Translations under genes and position numbers: made by a program
The notes under the pieces: generated by a model
Databases searched by the model: none
What the model was told of the DNA's origin: nothing
The model's input: the letters and a program-made list of their open reading frames with translations, nothing else
Shown: positions 50,720-59,824 of the stretch, piece after piece
Layout: the number at the start of each line of letters is the position of its first letter
How positions within the stretch are numbered: position 1 is the first letter of the stretch
NCBI RefSeq assembly: GCF_000364445.2
Contig: NZ_CP043538.1
Location: 1,371,612 to 1,435,611, forward strand
DNA from: Methylobacterium mesophilicum SR1.6/6
GTDB lineage: Bacteria > Pseudomonadota > Alphaproteobacteria > Rhizobiales > Beijerinckiaceae
Direction of reading: 5' to 3'
Length of the DNA stretch: 64,000 nucleotides

Positions 50720-52219
50720 TCAGTCCCGGACGAGGCCCCAGAAGGCGTGCTTGCGGCCGTGGTCGCGCCGCAGCCGCTCGCGGTACGCTCCCGGCTCGGG
50801 ATTGACCGCGCCCGTCTCCAGCCGACCCGCCAAGCCGTCGAGTTCCAGGAGGTAGCGCGCCGCGTGCGTGTAGGCGGCGCTCCGGCCGCCCTCAAGGATG
50901 CCGTCGAGAAGCCGTCGATAGAGGATCGTCGCGGCGACGGGATGGTGCGACGCCAGGGCGTCCGCGGCCGGGGCCAGCAAGGCGTATTGGTCGCCCTGCC
51001 AGACCGAGGGGCGCGCGATCACCAGCCGGGCGGCGCGGTTCAGGTCCGGCCAGCCGACCAGGAACGCCAGCGCCCGATGGGGTTGCGGAAAGGCCTCGGC
51101 GAGGTCCAGGGCACGCTGGAGCGCCTCCTCGTCCTCGAAATCCGGGAGCTTGGCGAGGTAGGTGCGCAGCATCGGCGCATCGAGTTCGCGCTCGAATCGC
51201 GTCCAGCGCAGCGCCTGCGCCTCGTCGGTGCGATCCAGGGCGTCGAGGATCTCGATCTCCAACGCCTGCCGCTCGCGTTCGGGGCCGCGCGGGTCGAAGC
51301 CGGCGATGAGGTCGGCCCGGGTGGCGAGGCGCAGCCCCGGATCTTGCATGCGCCGGATCCAGTCCAGCGCTTCCGCAGGCCTTTTCGCGGCGAGGAGGCG
51401 GCGGCCGATCTCCGCGCGGTTCTCGCGGCCCGGCAGCATCGCGCGCTCCAGGGCGATGAAGGCATCCGGATCGCCGCGCCGGTCGGCGATGGCCTGCCGC
51501 AGGCGCAGGATCTGGATCCGGGCCGCCTGACGATGGTGCGTCGCAGCCTTCCGCGGATCGCCGCCCTTGCCCGTCACGGCGTCCGATGCGGCCAGCTGCG
51601 CGTCGATGTCGGCGAGCGCGTCCGTGGGCAGCCGCGGGATCACGTCGGCGAGGACGACGCCGAGCGGGCCGAGCGGATCGGCCGCGAAGCCGGCGACGAG
51701 GCCGAGCGCCACCCGCTCCGCCTCTGCTGCCGGAAGCGCGCCCGCGATCTTCACGAAGGCGACGCTGGCGCGGTCGAAGATGCCCTGGACCGTGCCGTTG
51801 CCGTCGTCGACGCGGTTGAGCACGGCGTCGGCACCGTCGAGGAAACGTCGGAGGCGGTCCAGGGCCGCACCGGGATCCAGGGGGCGCAACTCGGTGAGGA
51901 TCACCGTCACCAGGGCGTTGAGATCGGCCGCGAAGGCGCGCCGCTTCTGCCAGTCGATGTAGCCTTGCGCGCCTTCGAGGGCCGTCAGGCGCCGATCCAC
52001 GATCGCCGCCACGGCGTCCGGACCCTGGAGCGACGCGAGAGCCGCGCTCACCAGCTTCTTGAAGGTGGGGTTGCGCGCCGTCTCGCCGAGGATCAGGTCG
52101 ATGAGGCGGTCCGGCCCGAGGGCCGCCAGGGTCTCGGGCGAGGGCGTCGTGCGCCGGGCGCCCTTCGGAAGGGCGGGCGCCTTCGCGCCCGCCGCCGTCA
52201 CCCGGCGCGCCCGCGCCAA
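50720..52219 (-). CDS. DUF6880-like helical-repeat protein
   Basis: A 499-residue soluble, Leu/Ala/Arg-rich alpha-helical protein with repeat-like helix pairs (AEALDWIRRMQDPGLRLATR; EEALQRALDLAEAFPQPHRA) typical of TPR-like solenoids. The N-terminus SPETLAALGPDRLIDLILGE is family-like. The start is a TTG at 52219; no nearby ATG fits. No enzymatic motif. Function unknown. Confidence 0.78.
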   Translation of the reverse strand: MARARRVTAAGAKAPALPKGARRTTPSPETLAALGPDRLIDLILGETARNPTFKKLVSAALASLQGPDAVAAIVDRRLTALEGAQGYIDWQKRRAFAADLNALVTVILTELRPLDPGAALDRLRRFLDGADAVLNRVDDGNGTVQGIFDRASVAFVKIAGALPAAEAERVALGLVAGFAADPLGPLGVVLADVIPRLPTDALADIDAQLAASDAVTGKGGDPRKAATHHRQAARIQILRLRQAIADRRGDPDAFIALERAMLPGRENRAEIGRRLLAAKRPAEALDWIRRMQDPGLRLATRADLIAGFDPRGPERERQALEIEILDALDRTDEAQALRWTRFERELDAPMLRTYLAKLPDFEDEEALQRALDLAEAFPQPHRALAFLVGWPDLNRAARLVIARPSVWQGDQYALLAPAADALASHHPVAATILYRRLLDGILEGGRSAAYTHAARYLLELDGLAGRLETGAVNPEPGAYRERLRRDHGRKHAFWGLVRD

Positions 52220-52275
52220 GACCGCCGCCCCCGTCGATGCGCCAGATCCGGCACGAACGCCTCGCCCGTCTGAGA

Positions 52276-52515
52276 TCAGTCCACCACCTTGGCGCGCGGG
52301 CGGTCGTTCCCCTGCGCGGTCTCGTCGTGCCAGCCGCCGGCCTGGTCCTGGTAGCGGATGCCTTCCGTCGAGCCGGGCACCTGCTGTTCCGCCGCCGCCG
52401 CCTGGGCCGCCTGCAGTGCCTCCTCACGGCTCGGGAAGGTCTCGGAGAAGACGTCGCCGACCTTGTAGGCGAAGCCGCCGTCGTGCTCGACGATGCGATA
52501 GGTAACCTCGGACAT
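52276..52515 (-). CDS. DUF2188-like small protein
   Basis: This 79-residue protein starts MSEVTYRIVEHDGGFAYKVG, continuing FSETFPSREEALQAAQAAAA, a pattern of DUF2188-like proteins with one beta hairpin and one helix. The C-terminus is acidic and polar. It lies 56 bp upstream of the DUF6880-like gene on the same strand. Confidence 0.72.
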   Translation of the reverse strand: MSEVTYRIVEHDGGFAYKVGDVFSETFPSREEALQAAQAAAAEQQVPGSTEGIRYQDQAGGWHDETAQGNDRPRAKVVD

Positions 52516-52651
52516 CACGCCTCCTGAACGCGCCCAGTACCGTTGAGCGCGAACCCGCCGGACGCGCCGCGGTTCCAGGGGGCGCGCGCTCCGGCCTCCG
52601 ATCCGCCGGAAAGTGCGGCTATCGGTGCGGCATCCCGGCATGCAGGCGACC

Positions 52652-52909
52652 ATGATGCAGCTTCGACCGATCCTCGCCCTAGCGCTCCTCCTGTCCTCGG
52701 TCCCGGCCCGCGCCGAGGAAGGATTCCTGGATAAGCTCTTCGGCGGATCCGGGCGGGGGCGCCCCCGAACCCGTTCGCGTCCAACTATCCGTCGGCATCG
52801 CCCTCGGTTGAGGACCTGCGCGCCGAGCGGCAGCGGCGGGACGGCCGCGGCGAGCGCGGCGTCGTCCGTTCGGGACCCCTGCCCCCGGGACGGATCCCGG
52901 AGGAGTGAC
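52652..52909 (+). pseudogene. Small secreted protein with apparent frameshift
   Basis: ATG 52652 encodes a good signal peptide (MMQLRPILALALLLSSVPAR) followed by AEEGFLDKLFGGSGRG. Near 52750, in a run GCGGGGGCGCCCCCG, the frame loses sense; the adjacent frame carries PPNPFASNYPSASPSVEDLR and an ordinary C-terminus ending RIPEE at TGA 52907. One inserted or deleted base in a G/C run would restore a protein of about 85 residues. This could be a sequencing error or a fresh mutation. No family recognised. Confidence 0.6.
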
Positions 52910-52918
52910 GTCCTTCCC

Positions 52919-53749
52919 TCAGGCGTCTCCGACGACGCCGGCCTCGTCCTGCGCCTGGAGCACGTCCGGGCGCGGCATCGAGATGATGTTGTAGCCGGCA
53001 TCCACGAAGTGGACCTCGCCGGTGACGCCGCCCGAGAGCGGTGACAGCAGGTACAGGGCCGAGCCGCCGACATCCTCCAGGCTGACCGTGCGCCTCAGCG
53101 GCGCGTGGGCCCGCTGGTGGTTGAACATCAGCCGCGCGTCGGCGATGCCGGCACCGGCCAGCGTCCGCATCGGGCCGGCCGAGAGCGCGTTCACCCGGAT
53201 CCCGTTCGGCCCGAGATCTGTGGCGAGGTAGCGTACCGAGGCTTCCAGCGCCGCCTTGGCCACGCCCATCACGTTGTAGTTCGGCATCACGCGCGTCGCG
53301 CCGCCATAGGTCAGCGTCAGCAGCGCCCCCCCCGGCGCCATCCGCTTGGCCGCGCGCTGCGCGATCTCGGTGAACGAGAAGCACGAGATCGTCATGGTCC
53401 GCACGAAGTTCTCGCGCGTCGTCACGTCGACGTAGCGGCCCTTGAGCTGCGCCTTGTCGGAGAATCCGATGGCGTGGACGACGAAATCGAGCCCGCCGTC
53501 GAAGCGCGCGTCGAGGGCGTCGAAGACCGCGTCGACGGAGGCTAGGTCCTCCACATCGCAGGGGAGGACGATGTCCGAGTCGAGCTTGGCGGCGAGGGGG
53601 GCCACGCGCCGGCCCAGGGCTTCCCCCTGGTACGTGAAGGCGAGGCGCGCGCCCTCCGCGTGCAGCGCCTTGGCGATGCCCCAGGCGATCGAGTGATCGT
53701 TGGCGACGCCCATGATCAGGCCGCGCCGACCCGCCATCAAACCTGTCAT
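52919..53749 (-). CDS. fabI: Enoyl-[acyl-carrier-protein] reductase (NADH)
   Basis: Last reduction of the fatty-acid elongation cycle. 276 residues from ATG 53749 (MTGLMAGRRGLIMGVANDHS). The FabI-type cofactor loop GVANDHSIAWGIA, the Tyr158-x6-Lys165 pair (PNYNVMGVAKAALE) and LSAGPMRTLAGAGI are present. It lies downstream of fabA and fabB on the same strand, but a strong terminator at 53889 separates it, so it may have its own promoter. Confidence 0.95.
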   Translation of the reverse strand: MTGLMAGRRGLIMGVANDHSIAWGIAKALHAEGARLAFTYQGEALGRRVAPLAAKLDSDIVLPCDVEDLASVDAVFDALDARFDGGLDFVVHAIGFSDKAQLKGRYVDVTTRENFVRTMTISCFSFTEIAQRAAKRMAPGGALLTLTYGGATRVMPNYNVMGVAKAALEASVRYLATDLGPNGIRVNALSAGPMRTLAGAGIADARLMFNHQRAHAPLRRTVSLEDVGGSALYLLSPLSGGVTGEVHFVDAGYNIISMPRPDVLQAQDEAGVVGDA

Positions 53750-53879
53750 GCCGACCCTATCCTGAACGAGCACGCCGCTCCGGAACGGAGGCGGGCCGCG
53801 GGACGATCGTCCAAACCGCGGCGCTGAGCCTTAACGCGGCTGGCCGCACGCGCCAAACCGGTCCACACCGATCGCGCGG

Positions 53880-53908
53880 CAAAAAAAAGCCCCGCCGGTT
53901 GGCGGGGC
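53880..53908 (-). terminator. Intrinsic terminator on the minus strand
   Basis: GCCCCGCC (53889-53896) pairs with GGCGGGGC (53901-53908) around a 4-base loop. On the minus strand it is followed by nine T residues, a textbook intrinsic terminator. It ends the fabA-fabB-small ORF transcript. Confidence 0.9.
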
Positions 53909-53929
53909 GGTCGCGGGACGCGGCGTGGC

Positions 53930-54052
53930 TCAGAAATGGCCGTCGGTGTGCGCCTGCGCCTCGTCGATGAGCGCCTGCTTCGCGTAGATCGCGGCACAGC
54001 CCGCGATCATCAGCCCGCCCAGGGTTCCCAGGATGAAGGTGCCCATCGCCAT
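53930..54052 (-). CDS. Small 40-residue membrane protein downstream of fabB
   Basis: ATG 54052 reads MAMGTFILGTLGGLMIAGCA, one hydrophobic helix, then AIYAKQALIDEAQAHTDGHF and a stop. It lies between fabB and a strong terminator, so it is likely transcribed with fabB. The ribosome-binding site is weak. No family recognised. Confidence 0.5.
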   Translation of the reverse strand: MAMGTFILGTLGGLMIAGCAAIYAKQALIDEAQAHTDGHF

Positions 54053-54111
54053 CACCGATTCTCAACGACCGGTAAACGCGTCCCCCGTTCGGCCGGTTCC
54101 ACCGGCCGCGC

Positions 54112-55338
54112 TCAGGCGTCCACGTGCTTCAGGACCAGCGTGGCGTTGGTCCCGCCGAACCCGAAGGAGTTGGTCAGGACGTGGCCGAGCTGGGCGCCGT
54201 CCCGGCGCTCGCGCAGGATCGGCATGTCGGCGAAGGCGGGATCGAGCTCGTCGATATGCGCGCTCTCGCAGATGAAGCCGTTGTTCATCATCAGCAGGCT
54301 GTAGATCGCCTCCTGGACCCCCGTGGCGCCCAGAGAATGACCGGTCAGGGACTTCGTTGCCGAGATCGGCGGACAGGCGTCCCCGCGACCGAACACCTCG
54401 CGGATCGCTTCGATCTCCTTGTCGTCGCCCACGGGCGTCGAGGTCGCGTGCGGGTTGATGTAGTCGATCCGCGCGCCCTTCAGGCCGTCCAGAGCCTGGC
54501 GCATGCAGCGCACGGCACCCTCGCCCGACGGCGCGACCATGTCGTGGCCGTCCGACGTGGCGCCGTAGCCCGCGACCTCGCCGTAGATCCGGGCGCCGCG
54601 AGCCTTGGCGTGCTCCAGCTCCTCCAGCACCAGCACGCCGGCTCCGCCCGCGATGACGAAGCCGTCGCGGGCGGCGTCGTAGGCCCGGGAGGCGCGGGAC
54701 GGCGTGTCGTTGAACTTCGACGACATGGCGCCCATCGCGTCGAACAGCACCGACAGGGTCCAGTCCAGGTCCTCGCAGCCGCCGGCGAAGATGATGTCCT
54801 GCCGGCCGCCCTGGATGATCTCGGCGGCGTTGCCGATGCAGTGATTCGACGTCGCGCAGGCCGACGAGATCGAGTAGTTCACGCCGCGGATCTTGAACCA
54901 CGTCGCCAGCGTCGCCGAGGCTGTGGACGACATCGCCTTCGGCACGGCGAACGGGCCGATCCGCTTCGGGCCCTTGTCGCGGGCGATGGCGGCGGCTTCC
55001 ACGATCACCCGGGTCGAGGGCCCGCCCGAGCCCATGATGATGCCGGTGCGCTCGTTCGAGATGTCGCCCGCGTCCAGACCCGCATCCTGGATCGCCTGGT
55101 CCATGGCGACGTGATTCCAGGCGGTGCCACCGCCGTGGAAGCGCATGGCGCGCCGGTCGACAACGCCCTCCGGGTCGAGGTTGGGCGCGCCGGACACCTG
55201 GCTGCGGAAGCCGTGCTCGGCGTAGCTGGCGTCGCGCGCGATGCCCGAGCGGGCCTCGCGCAGGGAGGCGAGCACCTCCTGCGTGTTGTTGCCGATGGAC
55301 GAGACGATGCCCATCCCGGTGATGACGACACGGCGCAT
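54112..55338 (-). CDS. fabB: 3-oxoacyl-[acyl-carrier-protein] synthase I
   Basis: Condensing enzyme for fatty-acid elongation, needed with FabA for unsaturated fatty acids. 408 residues. Active-site Cys161 lies in [12 protein letters not shown]; catalytic histidines are in [11 protein letters not shown] and [12 protein letters not shown]; the C-terminal [13 protein letters not shown] is canonical. It follows fabA on the minus strand with a 139-bp gap. Confidence 0.96.
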   Translation of the reverse strand: MRRVVITGMGIVSSIGNNTQEVLASLREARSGIARDASYAEHGFRSQVSGAPNLDPEGVVDRRAMRFHGGGTAWNHVAMDQAIQDAGLDAGDISNERTGIIMGSGGPSTRVIVEAAAIARDKGPKRIGPFAVPKAMSSTASATLATWFKIRGVNYSISSACATSNHCIGNAAEIIQGGRQDIIFAGGCEDLDWTLSVLFDAMGAMSSKFNDTPSRASRAYDAARDGFVIAGGAGVLVLEELEHAKARGARIYGEVAGYGATSDGHDMVAPSGEGAVRCMRQALDGLKGARIDYINPHATSTPVGDDKEIEAIREVFGRGDACPPISATKSLTGHSLGATGVQEAIYSLLMMNNGFICESAHIDELDPAFADMPILRERRDGAQLGHVLTNSFGFGGTNATLVLKHVDA

Positions 55339-55477
55339 GATGGTGACACTACCTCCGTCGCGGCCGCGGTCGCCCGCGGCGCGTCCCGGTCAGCTAAGGT
55401 GACGCGGACACAATCTCAACAGCCGAAAGCGCTCGGCGTTGCAGCTGGGCCAGAAACGGAGGCCCTGCGGCGCCGGC

Positions 55478-56014
55478 TCAGCTCTGGAACAGGCCGACCC
55501 GCATGTCCTGGACCTGGTACACCCGCTCGCCGTCGGCCTCGAGCCAGCCGTCGCCGATGCCGAGGACGAGCTTGCCCTGGCGGACCCGCTTCACGTCGAC
55601 ATTGTAGACGACCTTCTTGATCGTCGGCAGGACCTGGCCGGCGAGCTTCACCTCGCCCACGCCGAGGGCGCGGCCCCGGCCCGGCGAGCCGAGCCAGCCG
55701 AGATGGAAGCCGAGCATCTGCCACAGGGCATCGAGCCCGAGGCAACCCGGCATCACGGGGTCACCCTGGAAGTGGCAGGGAAAGAACCAGAGGTCGGGCC
55801 GGATATCGAGCTCGGCCGTCACGTGCCCCTTGCCGTGGGCGCCGCCGTCAGCCGCGATCGATGTGATCCGGTCGAACATCAGCATGGGCGGCAGCGGCAG
55901 CTGCGCGTTGCCGGGCCCGAAGAGTTCGCCGCGCCCGCAAGCCAGGAGTTCCTCATAGGAGTAGTGCGACTGGCGGCTCGCGCTCTGCGCGGGTTTCTCG
56001 GCGTCTGGCGGCAT
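55478..56014 (-). CDS. fabA: 3-hydroxydecanoyl-[acyl-carrier-protein] dehydratase/isomerase
   Basis: Dehydrates 3-hydroxydecanoyl-ACP and isomerises the product, starting unsaturated fatty-acid synthesis. 178 residues. The hot-dog fold signature with catalytic His81 is in [20 protein letters not shown]; the Asp of GLDA is the partner residue. Start [20 protein letters not shown]. It diverges from irr, an arrangement common in alphaproteobacteria. Confidence 0.96.
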   Translation of the reverse strand: MPPDAEKPAQSASRQSHYSYEELLACGRGELFGPGNAQLPLPPMLMFDRITSIAADGGAHGKGHVTAELDIRPDLWFFPCHFQGDPVMPGCLGLDALWQMLGFHLGWLGSPGRGRALGVGEVKLAGQVLPTIKKVVYNVDVKRVRQGKLVLGIGDGWLEADGERVYQVQDMRVGLFQS

Positions 56015-56234
56015 TGCTGTGGCTGTTTCCTCGGGCTGGCGCGCACGGCGCGTTCGCGGGCGATGTCGCTCGCCCTTGCGGAGGCGCGGGGGTTAACACG
56101 GGCCGCCGCACCGTCAAAGCCGTCAACCGCCGTCGATGCGGCGCAGCAACACTCGGGTTGCGACAGCCTGCCCGGTCTCATATACTGTCGAGACGTCCGT
56201 TCCCCAGGCCCCTTGTCGAGCGTTCAGTCCAGCG

Positions 56235-56750
56235 ATGTCCGAACCGGTGCCCTTCCAGGCCGTCTTCAACGGGCGGGTCCCCGTCCCTCAGCTGGAGGCG
56301 AACGGGACACCGCGCCGCGGCTGCCCGCTCTCCGACCTGCGCGACCGCCTGCGCCGGGCCGGCCTGCGGCCGACGCGGCAGCGCCTGTCGCTGGGCTGGC
56401 TGCTGTTCGGCCGCGGCGACCGCCACCTGACCGCCGAGATGCTCTACGACGAGGCGATGCGGGCGAAGGTGCCGGTCTCCCTGGCGACGGTCTACAACAC
56501 GCTGCACCAGTTCACCGAGGCGGGCCTGCTGCGCCAGCTCGCGCTCGACGGGTCGAAGGCCTATTTCGACACCAATCCGACCGAGCACCACCACTTCTAT
56601 CTCGAGGACGAGAGCCAGGTGATCGACATGCCGGATTGCGGCATCACGGTCGATTCGTTGCCCGAGGCGCCGGAGGGCATGGAGATCGCCGGCGTCGAGG
56701 TGATCGTCCGCCTGCGCCGCAGCCGTCCGGCGGGTCGCCGCCAGGGCTGA
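56235..56750 (+). CDS. irr: Iron response regulator Irr (Fur family)
   Basis: A heme-sensing regulator of iron metabolism. 171 residues; ATG 56235. A Cys-Pro heme motif (RRGCPLSDLR) lies near residue 28, then GLRPTRQRLSLGWLLFGRGD and HLTAEMLYDEA with the winged helix. The His cluster TEHHHFYLED near residue 117, characteristic of Irr, is present. The N-terminal GCP matches the heme regulatory motif described in Bradyrhizobium Irr. It is divergent from fabA-fabB and ends at a strong terminator. Confidence 0.94.
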   Translation: MSEPVPFQAVFNGRVPVPQLEANGTPRRGCPLSDLRDRLRRAGLRPTRQRLSLGWLLFGRGDRHLTAEMLYDEAMRAKVPVSLATVYNTLHQFTEAGLLRQLALDGSKAYFDTNPTEHHHFYLEDESQVIDMPDCGITVDSLPEAPEGMEIAGVEVIVRLRRSRPAGRRQG

Positions 56751-56785
56751 CGCCCGCCGCGCTCCGAGATCACCAGGATCGCTGC

Positions 56786-56817
56786 AAGGCCCGGCATCGT
56801 CCGGGCCTTCGTTTTTT
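56786..56817 (+). terminator. Intrinsic terminator after irr
   Basis: AAGGCCCGG (56786-56794) pairs with CCGGGCCTT (56801-56809) around CATCGT, followed by CGTTTTTT. A classical rho-independent terminator. Confidence 0.93.
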
Positions 56818-56934
56818 CGCGGCCAGGAGAGCGTTGAGGCGCGAGGCGCCGCACAAATCGTCACGGCGGACCGTTCGGCGACTTGAGCCGGGTCCTCCGG
56901 ACGCCGATGGTCTACGACATCAGGGTCGCGCGCA

Positions 56935-57046
56935 GTCATTCCGGGGCGCCGCAGCCGAGCCCGGACTCCAGATCCGCCGACGGTACCAGATCCTGATCCA
57001 GCGGTGTTTATGGATCCCGGGCTCCGCTGCGCGGCCCCGGAATGAC
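56935..57046. repeat. Palindromic dispersed repeat
   Basis: A 36-base arm starting GTCATTCCGGGGCGCCGCAG at 56935 recurs inverted at 57011-57046 with a few mismatches. The central 40 bases hold TCCAGATCCGCCGACGG. The wording CATTCCGGGGC...GAGCCCGGGATCCA is typical of repeats scattered through alphaproteobacterial genomes. No gene lies between 56818 and 57128. Confidence 0.75.
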
Positions 57047-57128
57047 GGGGCGTTCGGCGCGTTGGTGTCGCCAGTCGTGCAGCATCCTCCCTGACGCACG
57101 CCAGTGCGCCGGTCGCGTCAACCGGAGA

Positions 57129-57689
57129 CTACTCCACCACCTCGTTCGGGTAGACGCCCCAGAGGCGGTTCTGCCGGATGTAGCCGTCCACGTCCCGCTT
57201 GTTCGGAAGCGCGACGATGAGGCGGCACCACGTTCCCGTGCAGCTCTTCACGCTGCCGATGACGCCGGTTTGCAGCCGCGCCTCGTCCTCGGCACCGTCG
57301 TCGGCCTTCGCCCGGAGAGAGACGGCGGCCTTCTCGACGCCCTTGTCGGGTCCGGCATTCACCAGGGCCGTGCGCCGCCCGGAGAGGAGCGAGTGCAGCA
57401 CCCAGCCCTCCGTGCCCTCCGAATCGCGGATCCGGCGCCACGTCTCGAACTCGCCCACGATCTCCACGGGCAGGCCGGCGCGCTGGAAGACCCAGAGGGT
57501 CCGGTGATCCTTCGACGGGCCCTCGCGGAGATTGACCCGGTCCGTCTTCAGGCTGGCGTAGCGGGGCAGCGGCAGCTTGGTCACCGGGCCGACCCCGGTC
57601 TCGGGGGGTGTCGGCGCGGCCGCGGCCCCGGTCGCGAGGCCGCCGGCCAGCAGCGCCGCGACGGCGAAGCTGAGGCGTGGCACGCGCAT
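57129..57689 (-). CDS. Secreted SH3 domain protein
   Basis: This 186-residue protein has a signal peptide (MRVPRLSFAVAALLAGGLAT) and ATG 57689 preceded by GAGAGGACC. Two bacterial SH3-like units follow: SLKTDRVNLREGPSKDHRTL with WRRIRDSEGTEGWVLHSLLS, and KSCTGTWCRLIVALPNKRDV. The tail IRQNRLWGVYPNEVVE is family-like. Probably periplasmic cell-wall binding; a partner is not evident. Confidence 0.85.
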   Translation of the reverse strand: MRVPRLSFAVAALLAGGLATGAAAAPTPPETGVGPVTKLPLPRYASLKTDRVNLREGPSKDHRTLWVFQRAGLPVEIVGEFETWRRIRDSEGTEGWVLHSLLSGRRTALVNAGPDKGVEKAAVSLRAKADDGAEDEARLQTGVIGSVKSCTGTWCRLIVALPNKRDVDGYIRQNRLWGVYPNEVVE

Positions 57690-57962
57690 GGTCCTCTCCC
57701 ATTCTCTGACGCGACGCGGTTCGGTGCCGGGCATGTCCGAAGCGGGGCCCGTCCGGCAAGCGGGCCGGGCCGGCTTCCGATTGTGTTCCGGCCCACCTCT
57801 GGTAGAGAGGCCAATGGGTCGAAACAGGCTCCGGGACCGGCGCCTCGTGACCGATCCTGTCTGGCCGAGTTCGGTTAACGGACGCTTGCGGGAAGCGGTC
57901 CGCGCAAGAGCCGCCGGGCCCGAGCCGCAATCAGGGCCGCAAGGCCGACCGGGGAGAGAGAC

Positions 57963-58961
57963 GTGTCGAAGCGCAAGCCGCTGGTGGTCGTGACGCGGCG
58001 CCTTCCGGATGCCGTCGAGACGCGGATGCGCGAGCTGTTCGACGTCCGGCTGAATTCGGAGGACGCGCCGATGGCGGCCGACGCCATGGCGTCGGCCCTG
58101 CGCGAGGCCGACGTGCTCGTGCCCACCGTGACCGACGAGATCGATGCCGGCCTGATCGCGCAGGCGGGGCCGAATCTCCGGCTCATCGCCAACTTCGGCA
58201 ACGGCGTCGATCACATCGACGTGTCGGCAGCGCTGGAGCGCGGCATCACGGTCACCAACACCCCCGGCGTCCTGACCGAGGACACGGCCGACATGACGAT
58301 GGCGCTGATCCTCGCGGTGGCCCGCCGGGTCACCGAGGGCGCGCGCATCATCCCGGACGACGAGTGGACCACCGGCTGGTCGCCGACCTGGATGCTCGGC
58401 CGGCGCATCACCGGCAAGCGCCTCGGCATCGTCGGCATGGGCCGGATCGGGCAGGCGCTGGCCAAGCGTGCCCGTGCCTTCGGCCTGCAGGTGCATTACC
58501 ACAATCGCCGCCGCGTGCCCGCCGCCATCGAGGGCGCGCTCGATGCGACCTACTGGGAATCCCTCGACCAGATGCTGGCCCGGGTCGACATCGTGTCGGT
58601 CAACTGCCCGCACACGCCCGCGACCTATCATCTCCTCTCGGCGCGTCGCCTCAAGCTGCTCAAGCCCGAGGCCGTCGTGGTGAACACCGCCCGCGGCGAG
58701 GTGATCGACGAGAACGCCCTCGCGCGCCTGATCGAGGGCGGCGAGATCTCGGCCGCCGGTCTCGACGTGTTCGAGCAGGAGCCGGCGGTCAGCCCGCGCC
58801 TCGTCAAGCTGGCCCGCCAGGGCAAGGTGGTCCTCCTGCCCCACATGGGCTCGGCCACCTACGAGAGCCGCACCGACATGGGCGAGAAGGTCATCATCAA
58901 CATCAAGACCTTCATGGACGGGCACCGTCCGCCAGACCGCATCCTGCCGAGCATGCTCTGA
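57963..58961 (+). CDS. D-2-hydroxyacid dehydrogenase (glyoxylate/hydroxypyruvate reductase type)
   Basis: This 332-residue NAD(P)H-dependent reductase starts at GTG 57963 after GGGAGAGAG. NFGNGVDHIDV precedes the Rossmann motif GIVGMGRIGQALAKRA near residue 160. The catalytic Arg is in VVNTARGEVIDENAL, Glu in DVFEQEPAVSP and His in LLPHMGSATYESR. The sequence resembles GhrB-like glyoxylate reductases. It is not inside a serine-cycle gene cluster, so the physiological substrate is open. Confidence 0.9.
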   Translation: MSKRKPLVVVTRRLPDAVETRMRELFDVRLNSEDAPMAADAMASALREADVLVPTVTDEIDAGLIAQAGPNLRLIANFGNGVDHIDVSAALERGITVTNTPGVLTEDTADMTMALILAVARRVTEGARIIPDDEWTTGWSPTWMLGRRITGKRLGIVGMGRIGQALAKRARAFGLQVHYHNRRRVPAAIEGALDATYWESLDQMLARVDIVSVNCPHTPATYHLLSARRLKLLKPEAVVVNTARGEVIDENALARLIEGGEISAAGLDVFEQEPAVSPRLVKLARQGKVVLLPHMGSATYESRTDMGEKVIINIKTFMDGHRPPDRILPSML

Positions 58962-58975
58962 TCGGGCGCCGACGC

Positions 58976-59066
58976 GCGCCGTCTTTGCGGGCGGCGCGAA
59001 GCAACCCAGACGGCGCTCCGCGCGCCGGCCTCGCCGTGCCCTGGGTCACTGCGCTCCGTTCGTGAC
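58976..59066. repeat. Second palindromic dispersed repeat
   Basis: GTCTTTGCGGGCGGCGCGAA with GCAACCCAGACGG at the left is loosely inverted at the right as CCCTGGGTCACTGCGCTCCG followed by TTCGTGACGACC. The layout of arms around a GC-rich core resembles common alphaproteobacterial intergenic repeats. Arms are diverged. Confidence 0.55.
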
Positions 59067-59110
59067 GACCGAGGGTCGGTTTCACACGAACGACGCGGTG
59101 GAAAGCCGCC

Positions 59111-59737
59111 CTACAGAACGTCCCCGGTCACCGCCTTCGGCTTGGACATGCCCTGCACGCCCTGGAACAGGCGTTCGCTGGTCAGCTTGAGGAAGTAGAA
59201 GCCGAATTCCGGATTCTGGAAGTAGAGCTGCTTGACGTCCGAGTAGGACACGCACAGCGCGTGGCCGGCCTCGACGCAGACCAGCGAGGCCGTGCGGGCG
59301 TTCTCGGGCGACAGGAGGCCCAGCTCGCCGACGATTCCGCCCGCGCGGACCTCGATCCCGACCTCCGGGATCCGGAACACGCCGCTCTCGATGTAGTACA
59401 TCTCGTCGGCAGTATCGCCCTTCCGGAACACGACCTCGCCGATGCCGAACGGCCGGCGCGAGCCGAAGGGGCGCAGCCATTCGAGGGAGAGGTCGCCGTC
59501 GGCCGCCGTCTCGACATCGCGGACGAGGCGCAGCATCTGCCAGAGCCGGTAGGCGTTGAACGGCATCTGGATCAGCTCGGTCAGCACCACCGGCATGCTG
59601 CCGATGAGGATGCCGTAGGTGATCACCGCGACGCTCGCGCAGAGCGAGATGATCCGCAGCGGGATCATCGTGCTCATGGCGGTGGCCGAGATTGTCAGCG
59701 CGGTGCCGAGGTATCCGATGCCCTCGATCCAGTCCAT
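59111..59737 (-). CDS. Membrane protein with cyclic nucleotide-binding domain
   Basis: This 208-residue protein has three N-terminal helices (YLGTALTISATAMSTMIPLR and IISLCASVAVITYGILIGSM) similar to the Popeye-like membrane part, then a cNMP-binding domain: FRKGDTADEMYYIESGVFRI, VGELGLLSPENARTAS and VCVEAGHALCVSYSDVKQLY. The phosphate-cassette arginine (NARTAS) is present, so it may bind cAMP or cGMP. No effector domain. It stands alone. Confidence 0.83.
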   Translation of the reverse strand: MDWIEGIGYLGTALTISATAMSTMIPLRIISLCASVAVITYGILIGSMPVVLTELIQMPFNAYRLWQMLRLVRDVETAADGDLSLEWLRPFGSRRPFGIGEVVFRKGDTADEMYYIESGVFRIPEVGIEVRAGGIVGELGLLSPENARTASLVCVEAGHALCVSYSDVKQLYFQNPEFGFYFLKLTSERLFQGVQGMSKPKAVTGDVL

Positions 59738-59824
59738 GGCGGCCCCCTAAAGCTCGTCGCCCGGGGGATGCCTGTCTTGTCCGGTCCCGGCAAGGTAATG
59801 CGGGGCCTCCGGTGCGCGCCCGCC

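Noticed and set aside
50747..52273. 508-codon plus-strand frame
   Set aside because: Antisense to the DUF6880-like gene; Arg/Gly-rich with no domain, a typical shadow in GC-rich DNA.
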